Source: Phoebastria nigripes (Eukaryota > Chordata > Aves > Procellariiformes > Diomedeidae). From it: 64,000 nucleotides of DNA. The stretch spans positions 13,053 through 77,052 of the forward strand of contig JAYKAV010000479.1 in NCBI GenBank assembly GCA_035582835.1, written 5' to 3'. This document shows positions 11,601-23,981 of this stretch, piece after piece (position 1 is the stretch's first letter; each line of letters starts with the position of its first letter). Made by a program: the position numbers and the translations under genes. The notes beneath the pieces were generated by a model. The model worked only from the letters and a program-made list of their open reading frames with translations. It was not told the DNA's origin and did not search any database.

Positions 11601-14600
11601 GATTCAAATCCAACTGAAAGCCATCACCATCTGGTCTACCCAAAGACAGACAGCGGCTTCCAACTTAGGCCCAAGCAGACAGGTGTCCACATCCCAAAAT
11701 TGCTACTGCAACTGGCACCGATCCGCTCCCCAGCTGGCAGGCTCTGCAGAAAGACCACGGACTGAACAGGCTGTGGAGCCCAACTGTCCTTGAGCAACCA
11801 CAGAGGGGTCCTTCTGGGAAGGAGAAGGACCTACGCGCGATCAAGACCATGTCTTGCAAGTTCCTTCTCTGGGCAGCCAGGCACATCGGGGCAGGATGGC
11901 TGTTTCATGCCTCAGAGTTTAAGATCTCTCACCCCACTTGTAGCTCTGATCTGCCCAGGAATCCTGCAGACATCTAAACAGGTCACAATGGGAACAGTGA
12001 CAACGCACCCGCAACGGTGAGCGGCACCGCTATAAGGGGTGGGTTTGCAAACGTCTCCACCCTGTCTCAGCCAGAAAAACAGGGGGTTTCGCTACTCTTT
12101 GTTCGCAAACTTAGGGTTACTTCTCCCGCTCTGCGTGCACCGAGTTTGAGCCATGAAGAGCCAGGAGAGGAAAACTCTTTCGTAAAGTTTTAGTTAAAGA
12201 GGTCTACGTGAAAACCATTACCAGGATCCTTGGATTACAGCACAACATCTCTTCTCTTGGCTCTGCTTTCCTCAAGCCCACCTCCAACCCATCTGTTATC
12301 TTGGAACTAGAAGCACCAGCTTTACAAAACAGCCGCGTTTAGGATGGGGCTGAGGTTTGTCTTGACAATAGTGTGCCTGCTCTGCCTGCCAGAGCCGCAG
12401 CGCTGATTAGTCTAATATTCCTGATGGCATTTGCAACACCTGCTCTCGGTGCAGGGAGGTGCAGCGCAGGATTTCGGAGAAGCAGTGGCTCTTCGCGAAG
12501 GCTGCAGGGAAAAAGCCTCCAGACAGAGTCTCTTCTGGAGGAGCTAGTGAAGACTTGGGGACAACACTGTGGACGTGACACCCTCCCTGGCATGTATTTG
12601 GACACTTACCATTTTGGCTTCAGAGTGCACTGGAAGTCCCGATGGTGAAATGGACCCGCTGCTGTTGATGGGCGGCCCAGGAATACCGGGAATGTTCGGC
12701 ACCATGGACATCGGCCGAGCCAGCTATCGGGGAAGAAGCAATGCATGGGTTTTGGAAGCTGAGGTGCTTTCGCAAGTGCGCTCCGCGAAGCGGCTCTGTA
12801 ATAACTCCCCGACCAAGCACATTTATAAATCTTGACAAACGTTCAGCGTTTAACTACTGCCATCAATTATGCCTGCTGNCACTGAAGGCCAGCAGCCACT
12901 CCTTTGGTGGCCACGGTGGCTGTTTCGGAATCACCCAGCCATACCAGCCTAGCGCTGAGGACAGGGAGGAGGGCAGCCCTAAAGCCTCCCTCCTTCCCTT
13001 CCCTCCCAGAGGGCTTTTCCCCACCAGTACAGGAGAGCGGATGGAGAGGGAGGGTACGAGATCCGCTCTGGTTCTCTGCCCAGCTCTATTGCAAAGCTGC
13101 CGCAACACCAAGGGTAAGTCACAGCATCCCCTCCAAAACACGGAGAGCTTTCTCCCTCACCAAAAAGGGGAAAAAACCAGAATTTGAGCTTGCTTTTATA
13201 AGCCACTCAGGTACGCTGTTGCAAAGCACTACAAACGCAAGTCATGTTTCAAACGATCAGGAAGGTGCAAAGATGTTTCCATGCCCACAAGCTATGCCGA
13301 GCTGCCTGCGGTCTGCCTACTTTGATGTCAACATTCCTGTTACCTGAGGCAGAAGGTTTTGACCATTACTCACTCTAAACCCTGTGCTGGTTTTGGCTGG
13401 GGTAGAGTTAATTTTCTTCACAGTAGCTAGCATGGGACTATGTTTTGGATTTGTGCTGAAAACAGTGTTGATAACACAGAGATGTTTTCATTATTGCTGA
13501 GCAGGGCTTACACAGAGTCAAGGCCTTTTCTGCTCCTCACCCCACCCCACCAGCGAGGAGGCTGGGGGTGCACAAGAAGTTGGGAGGGGACACAGCTGGG
13601 ACAGCTGACCCCAACTGACCAAAGGGATATTCCATACCATGTGATGTCACGCTTAGCATATAAATCTGGGGGAAGAAGAAGGAAAGGGGGGACGTTCGGA
13701 GTGATGGCGTTTGTCTTCCCAAGTCACCGTTACGCGTGATGGAGCCCTGCTTTCCTGGAGATGGCTGCACCTGCCTGCCGATGGGAAGGAGTGAATGAAT
13801 TCCTCGTTTTGCTTTGCTTGCGTGTGTGGCTTTTGCTTTACCTATTAAACTGTCTTTATCTCAACCCATGAGTTTTCTCACTTTTACTCTTCCGATTCTC
13901 TCCCCAACTCCACCGGCGGGGAGTGAGTGAGTGGCTGAGTGGTGCTTAGTTGCCAGCTGGGGTTAAACCACGACAAACCCAAAAGACGTGCCCAGCAGGA
14001 CAGACAGGATTCACACGGGCTGCTTGGTCGGGAGCTGAAGCGCTCCGAAGACGTACAAGCCACCCACCAGGCAAATCTGCTCGTGAGTTCTGCACCACGG
14101 AAAAGCCTCTGTATGCAAAAAGCATAACCCGCAAGGCTGATATTCAAACAGCTCTTTAGCACACTGGCGAGGTTAGGGTGGCTTTCCTGGCCTGCAAAGA
14201 CCAACATGTTCTCTGCAAGCTCGAATGGTTTCAATTGAGGCACGCTGTTCCAAATGGAAGCAGCTAATCAGGGATCCTACAGTTCCCAGCCCTGGATCAA
14301 TGGCATGAGCCATCTGTCCAGGCGAGGCTTTGTTTTTTTCCAGACTTATTGCCCTCTAGTGTGATCGACATGTTATTACTACCTTGCCAGAGCTGGGCCC
14401 CCTCCTCCTCCTCCTCTTCCAGTCGTATCTTGCACAGAGGGGGAGATATATTTTAATTTTTACAAAATGGAAGTGTCTGCATATATTTGGCAGGGGAAAA
14501 ACACTGTCCCCTCCTTTGCCACGGAGAGCTGTGTTGGAAGTTTCTCTCACCGATATAACAGAAGGCATCTGTACGGGAGGGCCTGGGAGGACGGGCATGG

Positions 14601-17600
14601 TCTGTCCGTTTGCAAGCTGCACGACAAGTGGAAGGGAACCTGTGGGAGACCTGGAGAAACAACAATTCAAGTTCTCATGGATTATTTCAAGTTTATGCTG
14701 TCCCAGCAGACCCATGAGCCCAAAGGCAGAAGCACGAATTAATTCTGGTTAGTGGATTTGGGCTCATTTTCCCATTTCTGAATGGCATGTTCTGAATGGA
14801 TGGGTGCAAAGCCTCGCTGAGCACGTTAAGGTAACTCAGGCTCCCGCACACTCACTGCACGGCAGCCAGCACGTGCCAACGTCACGCCGAGGCAACCCAG
14901 GCTGCCGCTCCTCGCTCGGGGCTGGCAGCGATGCTGATAGCCAGTGTTACGATGCGCCCTGGTTAACTCCTGGGCGTACACCGGCTGGCCANAACACCAT
15001 GGCTGCCAAAGCCCCAAGACACAATGCCCACCTGAATAGACAGCAAAGCACATCCAGGGGCTGCTGCAACTTCTCCTTGGGGAGATTAAAAGTGCCCTCC
15101 CGGGCTAAGCCTGGCACCAGGCAGATGGGGGATCTGGGCAGCTGCTCCTGCCCACCAGTAACTTCTTGGCCTGTGAGCCACATCTGCTGAGCTCCCACAA
15201 GAGGGTTTGCAAGGATTTAGCTTTCCATTAACATGCGCTTCTGACTCTGACTCCAGAGAAAACCTCTTAAATATGGAGTCGATGCAGGGCTGGCTTGTGT
15301 CTGTCCAGACAATGGCTCTGGGAGACGGGAACGGCCCTGCTCACTGCAGGCTGGGGGAGGAGNCGATCGCGCCAGAGCCTAATTGTGACAAATTGAAAAT
15401 ACCAAGAACTTTTTCCATTGCAGATCACTTTGCAGCAAAAGGCGGCGTTTCTGCATGTGGTGACAAACAGGCACACACNCCCCTGCCTCCATCTCGGAGC
15501 ATCACAAACCTCACCGTGCTCTGGCTCTGACCCTCTGGACTCAGCCTTTCTAGGAGAGCGGAGGAAAAGCCGGAGCTGATCTGCTCNGGCTGACGGGGAG
15601 AGGAAGGAAACTGTCCCTGCTAGCAAGGGCTGATCTCCTGCTCCTCCTCAGCTTGTGACAGCGCAGCCNGGAGCCGAATGGAGGCAGAGACGCACCAGGA
15701 AGAGAAGAGCAGAGCTGCTGGGAACCTGACTTTGGGGGAGGGAGAAAAAAAATTTGCTGCTGCCTCCTCTGCTGAGCCCAGGGAAGGGGACGGACGAGGC
15801 TGGGCTGCCTGGGATCCTCGGAGGAAGCTGCGCTTGCATGGAGTAACGGCAGGGTGGGGAGAAGCAGGGGATGTGGGTCAGAGGTGGGAGTTCATTGTGC
15901 CAATAACTCAGGCTGGAATTTTTAAGGCTGCCTTGGGAACGCGAATGCTCGACTCTCATTCATTTCTATTGGGCATCCCAAATCCTCCAGACTGCTTTGA
16001 AAATCCAAGCCTAACAAGCCGAGTTACAGGGAGGTCACAGCCTCCCCTCCATCTCTGTCATGCTGACAACCCCACCACGTCCGCTATGGCCCTAACACAG
16101 GGACCCTCGTTAAAGCTGCAGCCCAACCTCTCCGTAGAGCGCCTTCAACTCTCACACCCTAGGAGGGATCTACTCCCGTGGGCTGCAAAGGGCACATAAA
16201 ATCGTATTAAAGACTACCTTACTCCAGTTCTGATTTTTTCATGCCTCCAAGCGTGAGGGGACTCGGTTCCAAACAGCCCCGCGAGTCTCTGCCTGTGCGG
16301 GGTTACAGAAGGAATATAATGCCCTTTCAAAACCCCAGGACAATCACTTAACCCCTTAATGCCTCAAGACAGGATTTAAAACTTTCCGTCAGGAAGTCTG
16401 GATTGATGGTGCCAGAGGGTCAAAGCAAAAACACACACAAAAATATGAACTGACAGCCAAAAAGAATGGCCTGGTTAATGTAAGGAGCCAGCCTCAAACA
16501 AGGGTAATTAGAAAGAGGCCAGGACCACAGCAAAAAAGAAGCATCCTGACACCAAAGAATAGAAGTGGGACTACATATACATCTCCTGAGGGCTCATTGT
16601 AATGTGTTTCCTGCATCCTTCAGGCTCCTTCCTTTTATGTGCAGGGCCAGAGCTACCTAACAGTGTGGCAGGCTCATAACCGCTGCAGCGAGTGCTCTGG
16701 AGCCTCCGATCCAGATTGTTAAAGGGGCAAAAAGAGGCAGGTCATTAGATCTGCTGAAACAAACAGCTCCCGAGGCAGAAGCTGACCATGAAGGAGGCCA
16801 GCAGGTTGCAGAAGAGGTTACACTTCAGAGGCAACAGCTGTCTGAGAAAATCCCAAAGCCATTAAAGATCCAGACAATTTCCTACCATCGGTTTAGCTGA
16901 GCTCTCTCCACCGCATCAGGCTGCAAAAGCAACTTGGGAGTCCCCAGTCAGGCCACGCTCCCATCGTAGACAGTGAGTGTCATGTCAACGTGTTTGGGGA
17001 TTTGGTTTAATTTCTCCCTGCGGTGAGTTTTGCCTCGTTTCGTTACACTACGACAATTAGTTCCTGCTTTCTGCACTTACACCCCATTCTGCTTTTGTAG
17101 ACAGTGCTGCAACGAGGCCCTTATGCCCAAGCAGCCGCAGCCAGAATCGTGGCACCTCAGTTGTTCTGACAATCAAGGAACTTATTTAGGTACCTAATTA
17201 CTGCCCAGGAAGCCTGACGGTACGGGAGAAAAACCTCAGCACATGTGTCCCTCCTCCGCACTTACCCAAGCTGTCTGTTGGAAGGGGGAGCCTGGGTAAT
17301 GACAGAGGTTGGGGAAGGCAGCGTAGGGTGGAGTGGGTCGTAACCCAAGTGTAGCGGCAGCGAGCCTGGACGCACGATGGTTGGAGTAGGCGTAGAAATG
17401 ATTACAGGCTTGGAGGTGATCTCCTGAAGAGGATCAACAGACAAAAGGAGACACGCTATTACTTATTAGCTTCCTAATCACCTGGCTGTCTCTTCCTTCT
17501 GACGGCTTAAAAACAATTTAGTGAAAATTAAGGCACCTTCGCCACAGAAACTGAGGCATGGAGGGGAGCGACTTACCCAACGCCACACTGATTTGCTGTC

Positions 17601-20600
17601 AGTGCAGGGAACGGGGCACAGAAATTCAGACTCCTGCTGCCTGCAGAAGCCACTGGGAAATAATCCCCCTCTCCGAATTACCGCTCCAGCCCCAGCTAGC
17701 GTCTCTAGAGTGGGAAGTTATTCAGATGGAGACTGTGTCACCTGGACTAATCTGCTCTGAATCACCAGCCAGCCCCCCTAGGACACAGGGAGCTGGTCTC
17801 AGAGAAGATGCATTACTTGTTTGGCACTTTCACCCTGTCAGAAAAGCATTGCCAGGGTGAACAGCAAGGCTTTCTGCATTAGCCAAATCCACGTAGAGAC
17901 TTAAGGGCAGCAAATGTGTATTTTAGCAAACAAGCTTTTCTCTTTCTTTCTAAAATGAGGGGAACCTCACAAGCCCAAATCAGGCCTTGGCACCCAAGTG
18001 AAGAAAAAGCTTGTTCTCATCCAGAGAAGGAGAGACCATCACCTCTGCAGGGCACGGTCAGGGAGACCTACCTTCTCCTTGTTCTGTGGCGACTGTGGGT
18101 TAGACGCAGGGCTGTCCGGCGGGGAAGAGTCCACCTCCACTGGCTCTTCCTCTTTTATCTTGATGTCCGGGGTGGAGGGCAGAGACATGTCCAGGGCTCC
18201 GGCACTCTACAGGAAAACCAGCCATGGATTGAAAGGACAATTAGCTCATATTGTTTGTGAAACATTCGGCTGCTCCCAGAGGAAGAGCTACAGCTCTGAG
18301 CTCTTGCCAAATTATTATTATTTATTTGTACTGAAGTAGCATCTGGGAGCCCGAGGCGGAGAGCGGTGCCGCGCTGCGCTGGCCCCGTCCAAACAGAGAC
18401 AGAGGCCTAGGAAAGACGGTCTCTGCCCCAGATGGCACCATTTTGTGGTTTCTCAGTAACACACACACACAATTCTTTCCATAGGTTAGTTTTTGTTTGG
18501 TTTTTTTTTTTTTTTTTTTTTTTTTGTTTTTTTTTCTTCTTTTTTTCATAAAAGGGCTCTGCTAAGGAGAACAGGTAACAAAGCCAAATGCCTGCGAGTT
18601 ACAGAAGGCACTTTCATTCACAGAAGAGCTGTAAAGCATTGTATAAATCAGCCTGAATTATTTTATTACCCGATTATCAAAAGCAAACAAAGAGCCATGC
18701 AAGTTATTAAATATCTATGAGCGCCCCATTAAAATAAAACTCAACCATATGCCTGAACCTGGCAACTTGCCACCACCCTGGGTTCCAGCAGTGCCACGTG
18801 CCCCATTTTAACCAGTTAATGACTTGCTGGGGACGGGAAAAGGGCAGGGTGACAACAAGGGAGGGGGACTAAACTGAGCGGCCACCTCTCCCCTCCCCAG
18901 ACCTGGAGGAAGAGAAGACCTGGGAGAAGATGGCGTACGGGAGCACCGGAGGAGCACACAACGGAGCGAGACTCCAACTGCAGGATGCTGCATTCAATTG
19001 GGCTCCAACAGACCTCACAAATCACCTGGTCCCTCCCTCCGTCCGGGGCAGGAGAAACTCTCCCTAAATCAGTCCTGACGGCTGTTTGTCCAATCTGCTC
19101 TCCCTCCCTCCACAATCAATCCCAGCGCTTTCCTTCACTCGCCCGACTGCTGACAGTTTGTCCTAGCTTCTAACCTAAAATGCAGCAAAGGAGGAGGTTT
19201 AAGTCCTCTCAAGGGAGGGAAAATTGCGGCAAGAGGGTAAATCCGGGCATCTACGGATGCTCTCGCTGCTCTCGAGTGGGGTGCGGCTCCAGCGCCTCCG
19301 CTCTGCACTGATTTACGCAGGAGCTTTGCTTGCGGTACGTGCACTAACCATTTACCTGCCCTCTTAAGCAGAGAGGTTGCAGCGGGAATCACAAAGGAGA
19401 AGGGATTAACAGGCAGGAAAGTTTCAAACCACTTAAAGTGCCTCCAGGGAAACTCCTGCTGTGCCTATGTTTTTAATTAACATGCTGGTGTCGAGACCAC
19501 CCTTGGAACTGGAGGACAAAACACAACAGCAGCAACTGGGCTCAACGCAGCCAAATGCTGAAAGCATCTCAGAAATGCAGCAGGCAGCTCTGGCCAGGTT
19601 CGGTGAGTGACAAGCCATCTGGGCCCGGGGACCTCGCCTGTGCAGATATTTTCTAGGAGGGATAATGCTTTCCCTAACGCCTGAAACCACCCCAAGCTTC
19701 ACACCGCCCCATTCGCCTGGCTGCCGGCAGAAATATTTAGACTGCAGTCATCCTAAAGCAAAAAATGAAAACATCTAACAGCCTAAGGACCTTAGCTGCA
19801 GCTATTAGGTAGCGCAGCCCAGGAGACGGGTGGTCTTACATATAAAACAACTGGCTAGACTGTGGGCTGCTCAACCATTTATACGTGAAACCACAAACGA
19901 AAAGCTACCTTCTCCCAGCGCTCAGGGTCTGGGCTGCAGAGAACAAAAGGCAGGGAATTCAGAGCATAAAATGCCATGCAGCCCCGACAAGGCCCTGCAG
20001 CATACCAATGAGAGAGATCAATTTATGCTTTAAAGAGCCCTGTTATTAGGAGAGCGGGTGAAAGACAGTTTTCAGTTTTAATTCTGAATTCCTCCGTTCC
20101 CCATCTCGGTGAAGATTTACGCGGCTGTGCTCCTGCAGTTTATTTCCGAGCAGCGCCGCTGACTGTGAGCGTATGTACGTACATATATCAATTTAGTAAA
20201 TGTATGTGCCAGTCTAAAAGCCCAATACGCATCTGCTGCTCCTCAGATCCTGGAAAGGGGGGGAGAAAATGTCCTTAATTAGCTGCTATCTGACGAGATC
20301 CCGTTGTCCTTCAGACCCTTGCGCTCCTGAGGTTGACAGGGGCAGCCTGAATCGATACCGCTTGCATAGGAGGGAGCTCTTTTGTTAGAAAAAGCCTCAC
20401 TCCTCCATGGAGCCCCTCTCTCTATTTGCATGTACTGTGACACCGTTCAAATACTAAAGGCACACGGCTGAGCTCGGTCTCTTCCCTACCGATTGCACCT
20501 TAAAGGCATCATCGTTAAGGATCTTGATCCCCAAGGAGGCTCTGAGTGAATTTTTGCTCAGATCCTGAGCACTTAACAGAGTCCTGCTCTTTTCCTGCAT

Positions 20601-23600
20601 CTCATTCCCAAGGTGCGAGGTATTTCGGGTACTGCCTTTTTTTTTCTTTTTTGAAATGAAAAGCCAAAGGAATAATAAACCATTAAAATCCACTCTCACC
20701 AGGCCTCGAATTGCAGGATAGCCAGCCAAAGTCACCCGAGTTAAAAAAATAAAGTCCCATGTAAGCCAGCATATTAAATCCGAGACCACACTTAGTTACC
20801 CTACAACATATGCCTTTCATCAGAACAGCACCGTCCCTGCTCCAGCCCCCACAATATGCACCCGGCTGAGTTTTACAGCAACGGTGGCCTTTGCCTCTTG
20901 CCTTTTTCTCGTCATCCTCCGCGGCTTTCTTGAACTCGTGCTCAAAGGAGCTGGCCAGTTCATTGAAGAGTCCCACTTCTTCGCAGTTCTTCAAGAACCT
21001 AGTTGGGGTCGGAGTCTGATCTGTTTGGGTTGTAACACCAAGCACCGGTTAAAAGAGAGGCTAGAGAATTCATTTTAACCACCTTAGTCCTCTCCAGGGA
21101 CTCCTAGCAAATGTGGCCTCTGTTTTGTGAAAGTCTGGATGCTTTTCCGCTAAGGTGTGTGTCGTGTTTGCAAAGCAAGTGACAATTCAGAAAGGGGAAA
21201 AATAATTTCTTATTGATTTTGTTTCTCTGGTAAATGCTGTTTAAAAAAAAATAATCATTGCAGCAAGAGGCATGCAGTGATTTCTGTGAAATTCCTGCCT
21301 TTGGGTTGTGTCCTGTCCCTCCCACCCCAGGGTTTTGCTTGTCCTTATCTGAATTGCTGCTGCAAGAAAGGAAAATAGTGGGGTTTGATCTCCCTGAAAC
21401 AGCAGATCTTAAAAATATGGAATGATGAGAGGGGAAACGGCTGAGCGGAGCAGCTCCACTGCTGATGTGGAATACAGCTGGGCAGAGTAGCTTCCCTCTG
21501 TGTGCCGGCTCCGTACGTTAATGCGCATCCTAGGACAGACGGCTACGTGGGAGTGCTAATAATTACCACCACTGTCCAAAGCAATCCCTCTGGGGCCCGT
21601 TTTCCACCATATTAACACGTTGAGTCATGATCTCTCTGGCCATCACCCAGGCTATAAAGCAGAAAGAAATCTCCCCGCTCCCAGTGAGCCTCGTTTTTCT
21701 GCGTGACGTTAGGTCAGGAGTCCAGGTACTAGCGGGAGCCCGGCACGAGCGCATTACACCAAAAGAATCCATCTGGCAGAAAACTACATAGATTTTTAAG
21801 CACAAAGGGGATCCCTGGGATAGTTTAGCCTGACCTCCTGCATAAAACATCGGCTGTTTGGCACGGATGCTCCCTGTTTGAGCGCAGTAGCTGTGCTCGA
21901 GCTGAAGTGCCTACGGAAAACATCCCATTTGATTTCAAACCGGCCACTGGTGGAGAGTCTCCCGCAGCCTTCAGGAAGCGACTCCGGCGATTACTTCACC
22001 TTGCTGTTGCAGAACTACACTTTATTTCCAGTCTGGCTACAAACCCTACCTATTGGTTTTGTTAATAAAACGAAGGCCTCCTCTGAGCACACTTCGGTTC
22101 CCCCCAAATCTCTCTTCATTAAACCAAGAAACTTTGTCAACTAAAGATCTCAGCAGGAGGCTGTTTTTCCAGTGCTTTAATGGCTCTCAGGGCTCTTTTC
22201 GGACCATTCCCCATTTAGCAATGTCCTTCCGAGCTGCACACGCCAGCCCGGGGCCCAAATCTCCAGCAGAAGTTTTCACAATGCCACAAAGCAAAGCCAT
22301 ATAACCTCTCTCGTCCTACCCTTCCCCAATTCGTACCTCCAGGAATTGCAGCAGCTCTTCCACCCACAGCATCACCCCAGAAGTGCACGTTCCCATTTAA
22401 ATAAGTCTCTCTGCTGCCAGCTATAACCGGCAGAGAGAGAACAATTCTTTACGACTCTCTTTAGCTTAACCGTGGAGTTACGGCAAGAGATGTACGCTGA
22501 ATCCTCCTGCTCATTAACACACGGGCTGCTGCCCTGGACTCAGCACAAAGCAAGAGGGAGGGAGAGAACAAGAAAACCCAGAGACAAAATGGGGGCTTAA
22601 AAAAAAAAAAAAAAAAAAGGCATTAGGAATGTAGGGCAATAACGCCCTAGATCTCACCGCTCAAAGCCAGCATGCTTTGTAGCCCTCGCAAACCCCCCGG
22701 CAGCTCTATCTGCCATCAAGATCTCAGCCAGGGAAAGCCTGTGTTAAATAGGCTGGTCTTGCACTGACCACAGCTAAGTAAGTTTGGGGTTTTTTTTCCT
22801 TTGTGGCTTACCTCAGAGCAACCCACTGAGCATCAGCCCAGAGGAGCTGGGAGAGGGGGCTTGACCTGCCCTCGCTGTTGTTCCTTGTGCTAAAACTGAA
22901 GTGTTTCATCCCACCCATGGTTTTACCCGTGGGAGTTTGTGCACAGAATATACACCTCTGGGAGCAGCAAAGATGAGAACTTTTAATGCTGCATTCCTGT
23001 TACAGCAGGTGGGACTTCACTGGAGATAGGACCGTACTCCATTTCTGCTCTCCCATCACTGCCTGGCCAATTTACACCCTGGGTTTATTAAGCAATAGCT
23101 AACCCTCCCACTGTGCACCCTGTTTAGAAAGGGGGTAAAACTGAAGGAAAAACAACCTTTAGGAATCTGAAGTTTCTTTCAGCCCCTGCCCCAAATTCTT
23201 TGCCATCAACTCCCATTAGCCTGATCCCATTTGAAATTAATTCTCCCTCTGGGAGCCTGTTTCGTCTCTGCGAGCCCTCCCCTGGGAGAAGCTTTTTGCC
23301 CTTCCAGCAAAGGCTGCACGAGCTCTTTTACAATCCTACCCACAGCTACAATTAACTTGAAGGCTTTAAGAAACCAACTGAATTGCTATTTCCTACTTCA
23401 AACACCGAATTTGGGCTGGAGATGAACCTGGGAAAAGGGTACCAGGCTCTTGCAGCAGATGTTTCGTTTCCCCTTATGAACTCTCAAGGCTTCAGAAAGC
23501 ATCTCCTCCTCTCTTCTTGTTCTCAGCCACAGCCTTTTCATCCAGCAGTAACACAAACCTCACGCCCTTTTAAGAAGCCCGAACGAAAGGGGACTGACAA

Positions 23601-23941
23601 GGCAGGAGAGTATCTGTAAGCGGCAATGATCTGCTGCCAGACAACAATATACAACAATATACACTTTTTTTTTTTCCCCCCAATCTTATAAAAGCTGCAT
23701 TGACTGTGCGCTGCCAGAGCGCCTCATTTGGGCTCTGTAAATGCACTCTCGGCAGTAGCCAGTGCACTCGATGGCGTTTTAATTTATTAACTGCTAGCCT
23801 AAAAGCTCAAGAAAATTGACACCTGGGCTGAGGAGAGGAAGCTGGGTTTGTCAGATTTTGTTCATCGTCCTCAAAGCACATGCAGAAACGTGAAAGACCT
23901 TTTGTCCATAAATCTTCCAGTCTTAATAAAAAGGGTGAGAG

Positions 23942-23981
<40 letters not shown>

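Larger units (their letters stand above)
13383..13975 (+). mobile_element. Solo LTR of an avian ERVL-type endogenous retrovirus
   Basis: The element starts with TGTGCTGG and ends with ACGACA, is 593 bp long, and is flanked on both sides by the 5-bp direct repeat AACCC (13378-13382 and 13976-13980). A 5-bp target duplication fits ERVL-type (class III) elements. A TATA box (13659-13664) and an ATTAAA signal (13844-13849) in the expected order set the plus orientation. I recognise the sequence as a common bird LTR, but the exact family name needs a library search. There is no internal retroviral sequence, so this is the product of LTR-LTR recombination. It lies antisense within an ATF7 intron. 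Confidence 0.9.
12724..14550 (-). other. ATF7 intron carrying a solo LTR
   Basis: Intron of 1827 nt with a GTGAGA donor and a CGATAG acceptor. About a third of it is the LTR at 13383-13975, inserted antisense to ATF7. The flanks show nothing recognisable. Confidence 0.85.

Noticed and set aside
23944..23979. A36 run as the tail of a processed pseudogene
   Set aside because: The sequence before it shows no reading frame or target duplication. A simple homopolymer is the safer reading.
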